Assembly (NCBI GenBank): GCA_025617375.2
Contig: JAMYGW020000005.1
Span: 1,860,001-1,924,000, forward strand
Reading direction: 5' to 3'
From: Acarospora socialis
Lineage: Eukaryota > Ascomycota > Lecanoromycetes > Acarosporales > Acarosporaceae
DNA length: 64,000 bases
Shown here: one piece after another, positions 1 to 12,600 of the stretch
Numbering within the stretch: position 1 is the stretch's first letter
Layout of the letters: every line of letters starts with the position of its first letter
Notes under the pieces: model-generated
Database searches by the model: none
Seen by the model: only the letters and a program-made list of their open reading frames with translations
What the model was told of the DNA's origin: nothing
Program-made: the position numbers and the translations under genes

Positions 1-1226
1 CTGAATTGGACGTCTTGACGAGCTGCAAAACGTCGTCAGGAACGTTACGTGGGTGTGGACACAGCGCATACGCGGAGCTGTGGCTGAAGATGATTGGCGC
101 GGCGCTTCCTTTCCATTTCATGGGCCGGCCACCTAGGACGTCAAGCATGGTATCCTTGCTCACATGAGCGAGGTCGACGAGCATACCCAGCCGGTTCATT
201 TCTCGCACCACGTGTCTGCCGCGGTCGCTGACCCCACCCCAGTATGGCGGTGCGGCAATGACGGCTCCCGAGGAGTTGGTTATGATCGCAGCATCTGCGA
301 ACGCGTTGTGGCAATTGTGCGTCAAGGTAGCGTACCGCACCCCGAGAGAATGGTAGAGGCGAAGATTAGAGAAGGAATTACCGATCTGGTGGAGGCCTTC
401 GATGGCCAGAGGCGAAATCAGCTGCTTGTTGACAGTGAAGCTGTCCAACGCAGTAGAAGCATTTAGATGCGGGCTCGAGAATATGGTCGAATGAGCGTCA
501 TGGAGACGTCTGAGGAGATCTAGTTGAGAGAGTGTGGTCGACACAGCTAATCATCCTTAGCCAAAACTCCTTGCTACCTTATAGTATCTTTGACTGATAA
601 GGTTGTTGTCCATACTTTTGCTGTAGTTTTCATCCGAGAAATCCGTCCCATTCTTAGGACAATCAACATAGGCACTCCAGAAAGTACCCCCAACCCTACC
701 TTGCTTCAGACGGGGTAGATCGACGTGTAACCTCAACCCGCCATTCTCGAATGGGTCCGTAAAGCTGTGGTTGTATATGTGGTTGGAGTACATGTACCGG
801 ATCAACATAGCAAGGTCATTATGGCCATCTGTTCAAGAACCGATTCCTTATCAGAAGCGTCCTTCAGTCAACGCCGCAGTTCATCACATGTACTGGAGAG
901 GCAGATCATTAACCTATTAAGGGTGTTTGAGACAAGATCTTGTCAACTCGTGCTGCAATAGTTGAATTGTCTTTCCGCTGATTGTCATCTTTGGACTTTG
1001 GACTACCGGAAAGGACAAAGGCGATGAACAGTGACAAAGAGACCACAATGGTGAACAGAGCGGTGTTTCTACTCAGTGATGATCTGGTGTTTGAACTTGG
1101 TGAGGTCGGCTCTTCGCGTTCTTCGAGTATTTGAACGCCATTGCTGGCCCGCTCCGAAAATCCATAGCCTGATATCTCCGGAGCTGACTTGGTTTGCGGC
1201 AACAACGGATCTAGCTCTGAAGGCAT
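1..1226 (-). CDS. membrane dipeptidase (peptidase M19), C-terminus cut by window edge
   Basis: Zinc dipeptidase of the renal dipeptidase family, hydrolysing dipeptides. Three exons are readable on the minus strand: 1226-914, 828-616 and 546-1; the introns of 85 and 69 bp have GT/AG ends and keep frame. Residues about 59-77 form one hydrophobic segment preceded by a polar N-tail, which fits a type II membrane anchor. The spliced frame then gives the family motif DGHNDL (first zinc ligands) and later GLHQIGNSFSNLR, LTHNCHNAFADAA, LVDLAHVSKDTM and FSHSSAYAL, all hallmark M19 segments. The start at 1226 (MPSELDPLLPQ) is chosen because the frame upstream has no family similarity, although an earlier ATG at 1433 is in frame. 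The gene runs off the left end. It is divergent from the RhoGAP gene, with 429 bp between starts. Family call is firm; exact N-terminus less so. Confidence 0.88.
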
Positions 1227-1655
1227 AGCGCTTGTCTTTACAGCTGTCGAAGTGTACACATGGGATACTGTTTCTAACCGTGTAGTGAATTGCCATTTCG
1301 TCCGAATGAATACATCGATTGCACCCTCGTCGAAGTCGTCGGAGATAAGATAACCCGATGATACGCGATCTGGGGAGTGCTCAAAGTCCGCTAGTCCAAA
1401 AAGGGCCGCTTGACTGCCGTGAGACTCAGACAACTGTCACAACCTCGACGGCCTGGTTGGAGAAGTAACTCTAGGTGTCCCCTTTATCACTACTGCTCTG
1501 TTCTGATTCTCAATGTGGCAGCAACTGGTTCACGTTTGACTGATAAATTACCCTGGTCGGCTGCAATCACTCCAGCTCCTGAGACGCGGTCAAAGATCGT
1601 TTGCTTGATCCCTCATCCCTTGCAATTACAAGCCAACTGGAGAGGATTCCTCAAC
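1227..1655. promoter_or_regulatory. shared divergent promoter region (dipeptidase / RhoGAP)
   Basis: A 429-bp space between the two divergent start codons. It must hold both 5' leaders and promoters. I see no convincing named motif or third gene in it. Confidence 0.4.
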
Positions 1656-4653
1656 ATGCCTAGCTTTGCGGATTCATTCTGGTCTGGCGACTACGCTGGA
1701 GGGTTGGGAGTTCTGTTTGGAAAATTACAGCAGGGGGCGGTCGAGAATCGGCAAATCCTCACCATTGCAAGAATGCGATCCGATGCGGAAGAGCTATATG
1801 GACAAAAGCTTGGAGACATCACGCCTGCGACGGACCGAATGACTGGAGGCTTTGCCAGAGATGACGGAGCGAGTGTGCGGAAGGTAGGTTCATGGATAGT
1901 ACTTCGCAAGAACCTTTGTGCTGATCATTCACGCGACTCCAGGCTTATGAGGGCGTTCGCGGCGAGATGGATGAAGCCTCGAAGAACCACAAGAAGATAG
2001 CGGCCAACATCCGCGAGCTTGTCGTAACCCCGTTCGGTAGATGGTGTGACGCACATGAAGCCCGCATACAAAACTCTCAGGATGACCTGCAAGCAAGGAT
2101 AAAGGCTCATGATAGACAGGCCGACTACGTGAGGAAGCTGAGAAGTCAATACTTCAACAAATGTCGCTTAGTTGAAGACCTCGAAGAGGAAAATAAGCTT
2201 GCATTCCAGGACCCCGAGAAAGCGGAGGCAACAAGCCCGAAACCTATCTCCACACCGATAATCAAGCTACCAGACAATGATGATCCGGAAGAGCCGGAAC
2301 CTCTGGACATTGGGGATCAAACGTATCAGCCAGATCAGGTGAAGAAGATTCTGACCCACATGCTTCAGACTATCAAACTGGGGGAAGTGAAAGTGCCAAT
2401 CCTGGGTACCTACCAGAACGTTTCGAAGGGCGCAGATATTGTTGAATATATACAAAAGCACTTGTCAGCGACAAGTGTGAGCTACGCAGAGCGCATCGGT
2501 CAAGACCTCGTCACGCATGGCTTCCTCCGACTCGTGGGCGCCGTCGGTAACGTTTTCGCAAACAGCTCGAAGATGAATTATCAATGGAGGCCGAAAGTTT
2601 TCCAGATCACCGGTATTCCGGAAAAGAAAAAGCCTTTGGAACGTGTCTCGTCGATTGGCACAGCGACTGACGGTTCAGAGTCTCCCACCGTTGGATCGGT
2701 AGGGGAGATACTGTCGGGCTGGAATCCTCTGAACAATGCGCACCCAAACGAAACGCCGGCCGAGAGACTTCGCAGAGAAGCAGCCGAAGCTGACGAACGG
2801 TACAAAGCTGGCGTTCGGAGGCTCGACTTACTGCGATGCAACCTTGAAGAAGCCATGATGGACCATCTGAAATTCATGGAGCGATGTGAGCTGGACCGGT
2901 TGAAAGCAATCAAAGCTGTTATCTTAGACTTTTCCGGCGCGATCAGCAACGTCATTCCAAGCTTACAAAGCACTGTGGATAATATGATGCTGTACCAAGA
3001 GACTGTCCAACCCTTGGGTGATCTGAGGTATTTGCTGGAAAATTACCGCACTGGTGCTTTTGTACCCAAGGTGCAAGTCTATGATAATTACTACAATTCT
3101 GTTGATGGTTGGAATCATGCTAGCAATTTACCGGTGGGGAGAAGTTGCTGACTTGAGCTAGATCAAACATTCGGTGTCGACCTGGAAGCCAGAGCCCGAG
3201 CTGACCGCAAGAGGGTCCCTATAATCGTTACAACCATCTTGACCTTCCTCGACAATCGTAAGTCAATGCAACCTATCACGCCGCCAGTTATGCTAAGCAC
3301 AGTCAGACTATCCTGACCTCGAGGGCGATGAAGCTCGTCGGGGCATTTGGCTTGTCGACGTACCTCTCGCTGCTACTCACCATCTTCGCAATTCCATCAA
3401 CACTGGCCAACCCATTCCTCATGAAGTCCTCGAGCGTTATGAAATACCCATTGTCGCGAGCGTTTTAAGATTGTATCTTCTTGAATTACCCGGTATGGTC
3501 CACCAGCAACGAACATTACACTTCTGGATCTTACCTAATATCTACAGATTCCCTTGTTTCTTCCCAAGTGTATGAGATTGTCAAAACAATATACTCAACC
3601 ACCGCATCCGACACATCCGACTCGGCTCGCGTCTCCGTCCTTCAAAACACTCTCGGACAACTCCGCCTCGCCAATATCGCCACTCTCGACGCCATCACCA
3701 CCCACTTCACCCGCCTCATCGAGCTCACCTCTGCCGACGAAGCATTCATCTCCGCTCTCGCCCATAACCTGGCCCCCTGCATCCTCCGCCCACGCGTCGA
3801 AAGCAGCCTGACGATGCACGAACGCCACAGCTACCGTCTGATCCGCGACCTCTTCGACCACAAAGAAGCCATCTTCGGCGAACTCAAGCGCGCCAGCACC
3901 CTCAGTCACACGTCCTCCGGCACCGGCCGCCCCCGAGCCATCAGCACCGACGAAAGCAACCGCCGGGCTAACATGGAAGCCCGCAACCGCGCCATCGCCT
4001 CGCGCAGTCGTGCCAGCAGCCCACAACCCACGCCCGGAGGCCGCAACCACCGTCGGGACCGCTCGAGCGGCGGCCCCGAAACCCGTTTCCCCATCCAGAC
4101 CAACAGCAGTCCTGTCGCCGTTGTCAACGCGACCGAGCGGAGACCTCTACGGCAGAGTCTGGAAGTCCCCGGCCCCAACGACGTCGTGCCGGGAGGAGAC
4201 CTCAGCCCCAGCACGAGCACCGACACCAATACCCCCGTCTCCAACTCGTCGGCCGCACCAGTACCAACGCCCACCAAACCCCTCCCCCCACAACCAACCG
4301 CAAACGGCACCTCCGAACACGCCGTCCCCGCCACTCACACAACTTCCACCCCTCTACACGCCATCAACACCAACCCCACCCTCCCCGACACCGACCCCAA
4401 AACCCAACACTCCCCCTCGACATCAACCTCGACCGTACAAAAACGCGACTCCCTGACGCGAGGCGTCGGCCGCTTCCCGCGCAAACCAGGCCAGGGTAGC
4501 CTGAGCCTCGCACGGCAGAGTCTGACGATGGGCGCGGGTGCGGGCGGGAAGCGGGATAGTTATGGAACTGTGGGAGCGGGAGCAGGAAGGGAGGATGCGG
4601 AAAGGGAGAGGCCGGTCGGCGTGACGTTGAGTGACAAGCCGATGGACGACTGA
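1656..4653 (+). CDS. F-BAR / DEP / RhoGAP protein, Rgd2-like
   Basis: Predicted Rho-GTPase regulator that binds membranes through its F-BAR domain. Exons 1656-1883, 1943-3107, 3162-3257, 3307-3492 and 3548-4653 splice in frame to 926 residues. Residues about 1-200 (start MPSFADSFWSG) are the FCH/F-BAR half. A DEP domain follows at about 200-298 (QVKKILTHML, GADIVEYIQKHL, QDLVTHGFLRLVG). The second coiled-coil BAR half ends near residue 450, and a RhoGAP domain covers about 460-650. This DEP-inside-F-BAR order is typical of fungal Rgd2-type proteins. The last 280 residues are Ser/Thr/Pro-rich and disordered. At the usual arginine-finger position, GIFR in most RhoGAPs, the text reads GIWL, so the catalytic Arg is not where expected. 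Whether it is an active GAP is therefore unclear. Confidence 0.85.
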
Positions 4654-5721
4654 GTAGGAGTAGGGGATGCACGCAGCGGCAGCGAGGGGGAGAGGAGGGA
4701 GCGTATGCGGGAGAAGTGAACAGGGTAGTTGGATACATGCGTCGAAGGAGAGAATGTGGTCTTCGGCAGGCAGGAGGGTTGGAATTTGTATGATGGCACA
4801 TGATATGATATGCTACCCTTCCACGCCGCCTCGAGTTGGACAGTCCACGTCCTGCGTTTCGCGACACCTGTCGCCCACAGGTTCGTGCTACTCATAGCTG
4901 GGAAAGGTCGCTTGGCCCGCACGAGCATGACGAACCTTTAGTGTCAGGCTACGAGAGGGGGTTGGTGTCACGGGACGCGGTGAGTGCTTCGTTTGGAGGC
5001 TGTTGTTCTTAATTCACTGGAGCGGAGCACAGCCTAGCGGAGCGGGTTGTGTGATCAGTGGGTTGGGTGCGGTGCGGTGCGGTGCGGTGCGTGTTGTGTG
5101 TAAATAGATTGTGCATATCTACCATTGTCTTGGACTTCCCTTCTTTAAGAGAGTTCTTCATCCCTTGGGCGCCTTTCAGGCTCCTCTCGCAGCGCTGGGT
5201 CTGTATGTCTGTCTATGAGATGCTATGGGATAGCTACCTTATGAAGTTCGAGTCAATAATTCCTGTCAGAGATTTCTCATAGGCAGTGAAGTGCGCGTTC
5301 GACCTTGGTGGATAATAGGTTCGTATGGATTTGTGGTTGATAAGGACTGCTATGCTATGCTAACTTGTGCTATATACGCTATGCTCTGCTAATCCATACA
5401 AGACGACATGAGCTGTAAGTAAGGCGTAGGTAAGGGGTAAGGTCAAAGTAAAGCAGAGTAGACTACCCATATCCAATACTCTCCCTATGCGCGCTATGCA
5501 GAATAGTCCCTTATCGTTGCCGTCGTACCGCCTGCTTCGTTATCCAAATATGCAGCTGATTCAAATACACTGAATGAATGAATGAAAGACGAAGAGCAGC
5601 AGATAGACTGACAGACGAGCGCAGGGATGGATAGAAGGATCGCGGGGTCGTCAACGTTCACCGTCCTCCGACCCATCCCCCTTCCGACACCTCCTCTTCC
5701 ACCCACCGTCTGCCCACCGAA
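4654..5721. other. intergenic region between convergent genes
   Basis: About 1.07 kb between the ends of the RhoGAP gene and CDC6, expected to hold both 3' untranslated regions. It contains a (GGTGC)5 run and CTATG-rich text near 5350-5400. No frame with recognisable coding content was found. Confidence 0.5.
5066..5090. repeat. (GGTGC)5 pentanucleotide microsatellite
   Basis: Five perfect copies of GGTGC in the intergenic space between two convergent genes. Probably a neutral simple repeat; copy number may vary between strains. Confidence 0.85.
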
Positions 5722-7839
5722 TTATTCCCACCCATCCGCCCCGCCCGCCAACAAGCTCCTCAAAATCCCCCCCGCAGCCCCACTCCCCTCAACCACACCG
5801 CTCAACTCCCTCTCCGCCACACAACTTCTCACCCTCTTCTCGTCTCCCATCCCACCGTTCAACCCACCACTCATCCCGCCACGCCCACGTCGACTCGGCG
5901 TCCCCATTCCCACCACGACAAACGACCCACCCCTTCCCTCCACGCCCTCCACAAGCCCCAACGTCTCCAAACTGCCCAACACATCTCGAAACTCCGTCCC
6001 CGTCAACGGATGCAGGACGTCGTCGCGGCGGCAGAGCACGGCGTACGTTTCGAAGAGCGCTCGCACCGTCGGGGCGGCGTTGGCGGTCGCCTTGGACGGG
6101 GTGGCGAAGATGTTGTGCGTTTGTGCGGACGAGCGGCGGTTCTTGTTCTTGTGCTTCTTCTCCAGCGCGCAGAGGGCGCAGAGGGCGGCTTTCTGCTGCA
6201 GGTTGAGGGCCTGCAGGCGCTGGGTGGTGCCGTGGCCGAAGGTCGAGGCGGAGATGCGCGCGATGTGGGCGATTGTGATGCGGGGGGCGGTAGTTGGCGT
6301 GAGGGTTGCGAGGGAGGCGGCGAGGGTGGGTGGTTGTTGTGGGGGTTTGCTGGATGGAGGGCGAGCGAGGGGTGAGGAGGAGAGGTTCATGTTTTCGACG
6401 AGCGGGGTCTTGGAGGGGCTTTGTTGTAGGCTTTGCTCGGCGAGGGCGTCTTGGTGTTTTTTCTTCGTTTCGGACTCGACAAGGTCGAGAGCGCGGCGGA
6501 TGATGTCGAAGGCTTTGCGGAGGTCGCCGGTTTGGGACGCGACTTTTTTGGAGCAGAGTTGGATGGCTGCGGGATGGATGAAGGGGACGTAATCTGGTGC
6601 GCCGGAACTGTCGGCCGGTATTAGAGTCTTGAGCCGAGTTGTTATGACCGATCCTATTTGTGGGGCCGTATATGGTAAGAACGGGAGTAGCTGAGGCTTA
6701 AGATTCCGCGCTTTAAGTCGGGGCAGGAAGCGATCAGTCAGGTCAAGTGCGTTAGCAATACCGACAAGGACAAGGCGCGAGGAGCGCTGGAGAGACCATT
6801 CGAAGAGCGTGTATAAGATCTCAAGATCCAAAGTTAGAAGATGATCGATCTCGTCCAGCGTAACAATGTAGACGTTCCGCCCAGCTCCTTTCTTGGGCAA
6901 GAACATTTTCCGCAGCACTTGCATCTCATTACTCTCCAGGTCCTCCAAGTCGTCGCAAAGATCTTCGACGAGCTTTCCGTAGATATCCTTCGAATTCTTC
7001 ACACTCATGCAGTTGATGTAAGCCTTCTTGACCCAGTCGAGCTCCATAATGTCGCCCATAACCTCACTGACTAACGCGCTTTTACCGGTCCCAGGCGGTC
7101 CGCTAACGTACACGCATCCTCCAGAGCGTGATTCCATAGCTGTCGAGATGAAGTTATTGAGCGTCTCTCTCTCGTCGTCGCGTCCTACTAAGCGACCAGG
7201 GTTTGCGCTCCTTACAAACAATTGGCGCGCAATGTTGTAAATAGTCGGCACATTGCTGGGTGTCGAAGGAGTACGAGGTGTGCGTGGCGTAAAGGGCTTT
7301 CCAGCGACAAGAACACGATGTCTCGGTGTGACTGGGACCTTCTTGGACAATGCATCGCGATGTCGAGGAGTCTGCGGTGTTGAGATCTGCGTTGGCTTCG
7401 CGTCTTCCTCTGAAGCGGGTTAGCACTCGCGCATTGTTCGACTCGTGATGTGCTTACGGGAGATATCTTTTGTAATCTTAAAATGGGTGTTAATCTTTGT
7501 AGGAGATAGAGGGATACGTCCTCCAGGTGTGGTGTGCTTGGCCGGCACCGATGCATGCCGTGATGATTTGCTGGGTGTTTCAATTGGATCCGCAAGCTCA
7601 TCCACTTCGAGAATCTCGACGTCATGGGTGGCATTGCGGACGCTCCTTGTGACGAAGGGATTCTCGTTCTCGTCGTTGACAATTGAACTTCGTGTCCGCC
7701 TCTTGACGCGGGCGTTGATCGTAGACGATGCTGGGTTGCTCGGGTTAGTAGAGGTTTGCAGAAGGAATCACTTTCGGTCATTACCTATCGAGTGGGTTGC
7801 TTCTTGCCTCGAACGTTTGCCCAGCACGGAAGAGGCCAT
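5722..7839 (-). CDS. cdc6: Cdc6/Cdc18 replication licensing AAA+ ATPase
   Basis: Loads MCM helicase with ORC at replication origins. Three exons, 7839-7785, 7730-7458 and 7409-5722, give 671 residues. The start MASSVLGKRSRQ is typical of fungal Cdc6. The N-terminal 140 residues are basic and rich in TP/SP sites (TPQTPRH, TPRTPRTPSTP), the expected CDK targets for degradation. Walker A is GPPGTGKS at about residue 213, and Walker B is TLDEIDHLL near 295. Sensor-type text (GIANALDLTDRFLPRL) follows, then the Cdc6 C-terminal winged-helix region with a low-complexity insert (PSSKPPQQPP). The second intron carries a textbook branch site, CTAAC, before its acceptor. Cdc6 and ORC1 are related; the short N-terminus without a BAH domain and the overall length favour Cdc6. 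An MCB box lies 121 bp upstream of the ATG. Confidence 0.92.
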
Positions 7840-8643
7840 GACGATAGGACTCTTGCTGCTTTGTCGTCGGGGAAAGGATGGCTCGGTGTGGTGGAAGTAT
7901 CAATGGACGAGTGTGAAGGTGGGATGGAAGTCGCGGTACCTCTTACTCCCAAGACGCGAACGCGTAGATTGGTCACGCTAGTGAAAAATTACCAACACGT
8001 ACATACGCTGCACCCAAGTTGTTTCTCCTCATAGTGACCCCCCACGCGCTTCTTGTTGGCTGTTCGCATCACCTTCCATATCTGGACAGGTTATGGAAGT
8101 TGATCTGGGACGGACGTTGCTCTACAGCCTACTACAATCACCGCCTAACAACTGCCTTTATGGTCTAGGCTCCGCACAATCACCTCTAACAAGGATAATC
8201 GTATGCGTAAGCAATCCGCTCTACCCAGCCAGAATGTTTGTGCTCGAAAAACTCCAGTCATCTGCCTACGCAGAACTCCTCACCGAGCAGGGCTTGAGGA
8301 CGGAGAACGCCTCGTCGCACAACGATTTCCTCCCTCAGCATGTTTGTTTATCATGAAGCCTCCCAGCACTGCGCCTTGCCCCAAACGATGAGCACACTCA
8401 CAAGATGCCAAAAAAAAAAGACGCCAGGTCGGAGTTGCGTGGCACTCGTACAACCAGCCAAACCTCCATCCCGAAAAAATGCTCCCAGTGGCTACCGCAA
8501 ATAACGCAGCGGCTCAGCGCCGTTCCAACAGACCTTCAAAAATAAAATTGCTAACTTGTGCCTCTCCTCCGTGAATCCATCTCTCGGCCTTTACGACAAC
8601 TCTTCCTCCTCCTGACTCCCGTACCTAGGATCCATCATCCGTA
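7840..8643. other. divergent intergenic region between CDC6 and small hypothetical gene
   Basis: About 800 bp with the MCB box near the CDC6 side and an A9-10 tract near 8408. No other gene seen. Confidence 0.4.
7960..7965. promoter_or_regulatory. MCB box (ACGCGT) upstream of CDC6
   Basis: A perfect ACGCGT sits 121 bp upstream of the CDC6 start, overlapping a GACGCGAACGCG stretch. MCB boxes bind MBF and drive G1/S transcription; the fission yeast orthologue cdc18 is a classic MBF target. Presence is seen; function is inferred. Confidence 0.6.
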
Positions 8644-9200
8644 ATGCCCCACCATCTCCCACCCTGCCACAGAGGCTGCAAGCACACCCACGAGGACTAC
8701 GACCGCGCCGTCGTCGATTTCGACCATCCACCCTGGTGCACCCCGCGGGGTCCACGCGGTGGCCCTCACGGTGGATATCGAGGGCCCTGCAGATGGTGCC
8801 GCCTCTGGCACCACTGGCTGCCCGATTTCGTACGCCTCCCTCCTCACTCCTCTCCCTGAACAACCCGTCTCAAAACATGCCACCCCGTCCCTAATCTCTC
8901 GCACATCCGCTGTCCACTCATACTGACCCTATCCCCCTTCCCCTCCCACAGGCAAGCGAGCCCTTCTTCACCGATATTGCACGCCGCTACGCCGCTGTGC
9001 ATCAGCACTTCACCCGCACCCGACGACGCTCCCCGCTGCACGTCGCGGCCGATATCCGGGCGATTGAGCGGTATATGTATGCGATGGGGCTGCGGGACGG
9101 AGGTTGTCAGTGTGGGTGCGGCAGCGTGGGCGGGCAGCTGGAGTCGTTGATTCGGAAGATGGAGAAGTTGGCTCGGAGGCTGGAGGATAAGGTGCGGTGA
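8644..9200 (+). CDS. small His/Arg/Cys-rich hypothetical protein
   Basis: Two exons, 8644-8829 and 8952-9200, splice in frame (donor GTACGC, acceptor CCCACAG) to 144 residues. Exon 1 is rich in His, Trp, Pro and Gly with several Cys (CHRGCKHTHEDYD, GPCRWCRLWHHW). Exon 2 has a basic segment (FTRTRRRSPLHV), then CQCGCG and a C-terminal amphipathic helix (ESLIRKMEKLARRLEDK). I do not recognise a family. The Cys/His content could bind metal, but no standard zinc-finger spacing is visible. Support is the clean intron and codon-like composition. It could still be a non-genuine model. Confidence 0.5.
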
Positions 9201-9689
9201 GGTGAGCAAGGAGATGGTGGGTTCGTGGATGTGGGACACGTTGTCGGTCTGTCTTGCTTTGCTTGTACCGTGCATGTCAATAGGGCCTGGGACTGGAGTG
9301 AGCAAAGAGCGTAGTGGAAGCCGAGCACTTGGTTTTGTGCTGAAGAAGGAACCACCCTTGTAGGGCCGTGTCGGAGATATGCAGGGTGTTGTTTACTAGC
9401 TCTGATACGCTGTGTGCTGGCGAGGAGAGCCAACTTGATTGAGGTTTCAGCCGACTACCGAGTCAACCTATTGTTTTCGCCCGAGTCAGACAAAGATGTT
9501 GCTTGCTAGATACAACTGCTCTTCATATATCGTGGCTAATGTCGCTTCTATACCAAACCCCACAACCCCCGCAATCCCCAACGCGCGCGCGGCTTACGCT
9601 CACTTGCCTGCTCGCTTGCCCCCGTCCTTGCTTCCTCCTTCTGAGCCCCCTACCCAACGCAAACCAAAAGACGACTCTCACGAAAAGCC
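9201..9689. other. intergenic region, convergent ends
   Basis: Between the small hypothetical gene and the 3' end of the WW/PhoD gene. Longer plus-strand open frames here are Pro/Thr-rich shadows. Nothing further recognised. Confidence 0.4.
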
Positions 9690-12600
9690 TCACCTCCCAA
9701 ACTCCAGACTCGGCACAACTACAGGCCCATACTTACTAACCCCGCCTCCACCCGCAACCCCACCACCATACACTCCCCCCACCTCCCCCTGCACCATAAA
9801 ATCGACCGCTAAACTCAACCTCCCCCCTCCCATCCCCATATCCGTCCTCCCAAATGTCCCCTGCACAACCTCGGGATCATACGCCACTATGGCAACATAA
9901 TTCCTCCTACCCATCAGCCTCTTCAGCTCGCGGGGACGGCCGTCCGGTTCGGACTGGAAGATCTCCATCATGTCTTCCTTGGTGTCGGTGGGGACGGAGG
10001 GGGTGGAGCGGTGGGCGTTGGCGGGGATGTAGAGGGGCTTGTTGGAGTGGAGAAGCTTGAGGATGTAGGAGGGCGGCGGGACGTTGACGATGGGCGAGGC
10101 GATGATTTGGTACATGGTTTTATGGTCCGACGGGTGTGACGGGTCGTGCAGGAGGCCGGCGCCGCAGCAGGAGACGTCTGTTTTTGCGGGGGTCGGGTTA
10201 GCGGTGGTGAGGGGTGGCGAGGAAGGGTCATGGCGGGTGATGGATATGCGGACGGGGGAGTGAGGGGAGAGGAGGGAGGTACTTACCGCCCGATAGGAAC
10301 GTCATGCGGATGCTCCTCTGGTGCGCGATGCCCTGCAGCGTGCGGATGAGATAGGTGCGCTCGAGGTCCTTGGACTCGTGCGTCCATTGGTCGCGAAGCT
10401 CGTCGAGCATATCGATGTCGCCGAACGGACTCAGGATACCGCCCATGAGGCCCGATTTGCCGACTGCTTTCTTGACGGTGTCGAAGCCGGAGCCGACGAC
10501 GCCCTTGGCGCCCACGACGCCGGCGACAGAGCTTGTCACTTTGCCGAGGACATTGTAGGCTCCGGTCACGGCCTTCTTGCCCGTCGCGACGGTATGGGCG
10601 AGTTGTTCCGCGGCTTCCAGTCTTGGGTAGACGACCGGAACGGCGATCATCCAGATACAATGTTGCACACTTGGAGGGAGCATGGCAACTTTTGGGAAGA
10701 GGCCTTGATACGTTGGACCTGCCATGACTTGGTGCGGATTTCGTTCTGATCGGCAGTCGGGTCCTACCACAACCACAGCCGGGCCGAGATATTTGACGAA
10801 GTGCCAACCGGTGCCTGTTATGGTGAAGAGGTCGGTGTCGTCGCTAACGTTACGTTGTAACTCTAGGGTAGTGTGATGCTGGAACAGGAGGTACATCTCG
10901 ATGCCTATTCGGCCGATGTTCTTGAACATGTTGGAGAATTGCATATATTCTGGAAACGATCCGAATCCATCAAAACTATAGAAATGTTAGCAAGCCTTTC
11001 ACGAGCTCTGCAGGGTGACTTACACGTCGTGGTCGTCAATCTGCATGATATGTGGAATCTGGGCAAATGCTTCCCTGAGATGAGGTTGATCGAAATGACT
11101 CGTATAGTAGTGAAAGTAAGCATGGTTGACATCCTCTTCGTGCTTTGGCGTCCACGGCGCATTCTTTCGATTCTCCTTGCCACTTGTTGCGAGCCACTGT
11201 TTCAGAAGAGGAATCTCCTTCCACAGCCTATCGGCGTAGATCTGATCGCCAAGACCGAGCTGAGTGTGAAAACCCCCACACTCGACGTGCTTTTGCATGA
11301 CATCTTTCCACATATATCCCACACCACCGAGACGAGAGCGCTCGTTGGCATTGACGTTGAGAGAAAAGTCGTTGCCGGAATGTGCGATGAAGCGCCAACT
11401 GGTTTCGTGGCGACCTGCGACAAGGAATTCGTACCTGGTACAGCCAAGGTGAGAGGTTATGGCATACGTCCATTTGGCACTGCCTGCATCCTCCATTGGC
11501 AGGTCAATCTCGTACTTGTAGAATATCCACCTTTGATGGCTGTAGATGGGGTTTGCTTTCAGCTGTCGTGGGTTTGGGGAAAGATCGACGCTTTGATGGA
11601 TGTGAATTGTAGGAGGTTGGGGCGCGTCCGTGACGAGGAGTATTGAACCGAGCCATAAGCCTCGTTCGAGATTCATGTTGGTATAGCGTAAGTACGGGCC
11701 AAAGTAAACACCGTTTGTGGGTGCGACCTTATACATGTCGACGCCACTGCTTGGTGGTGGCCCGGTGAAGCCTGTCGTTGTTGGCGTTGCTGAACTCATA
11801 CTCATGATACTTTCTGCATATCCCGGTGTTGCCGGTTGAAAACCCGGAGACCCAAGTGGTTTCCCGCCGAATGTGCTTAGACCGGGCGACGCAAGTGGGT
11901 GGCCTCCATAGGTGCTTACAGTTGGTGATAAGGGCTCATTAAGGTTGAGAGGAGTCGGACCTTTGGGAAACTCCCACTGCGTTGATTGCGTGGGAAGATG
12001 GATGTAGTAGTATTGTCCAGAGTTCGGGTCGAGGTGCGCGATCCATCCTTCTGGCAAAGGCGGAGGTGAAGCTGGCCCCGGTCCATGCGGACCTGGTGAA
12101 GGGTTCAAGTACTGTTGGGCGGGACTGGCTGTGGTCTTCTGAACGGGCTGCGGGGAAGCTACGCTTTGCGCTCTAGGATCATTTGCAAAAGCAGGGTGGC
12201 CTTGATTGATAGAGTTATCTGCTATGGCGATTCCAGCACCGGCACCGGCACCGGCACCGACACCAGCAACGGACGCCGCAGCGGCTCCGCCATGGCCATG
12301 CTTCTCGTTCGGATAGCCCTGCGCTGTTGTACCGCCTGTTCCGATGTGTGGGTTGTGTGATACACTTGTGTACGCAGGGGGAGGGGAGGCGTTCATATGC
12401 ATTCGTTGAAAGTCCTGCTCCAGAGCCGTGTGAGTTGGACTCCGACCAGCTTGCGGTGGACTTTGCGTTCGGTGGCCAAGCTGTGGAACCTGAGGTTGGG
12501 GAGGACTCGACGCTTCGCCGGGACCTTGATATATGGTAGGTGGACCATGTGGCTGCGTACCGGGCTGCTCGGTTGGGGTCCACGGCCTCCTTGGCGGTTC

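Noticed and set aside
5627-6592. Long plus-strand frame of 321 codons
   Set aside because: Shadow of the CDC6 coding strand; composition follows the antisense of a GC-biased gene.
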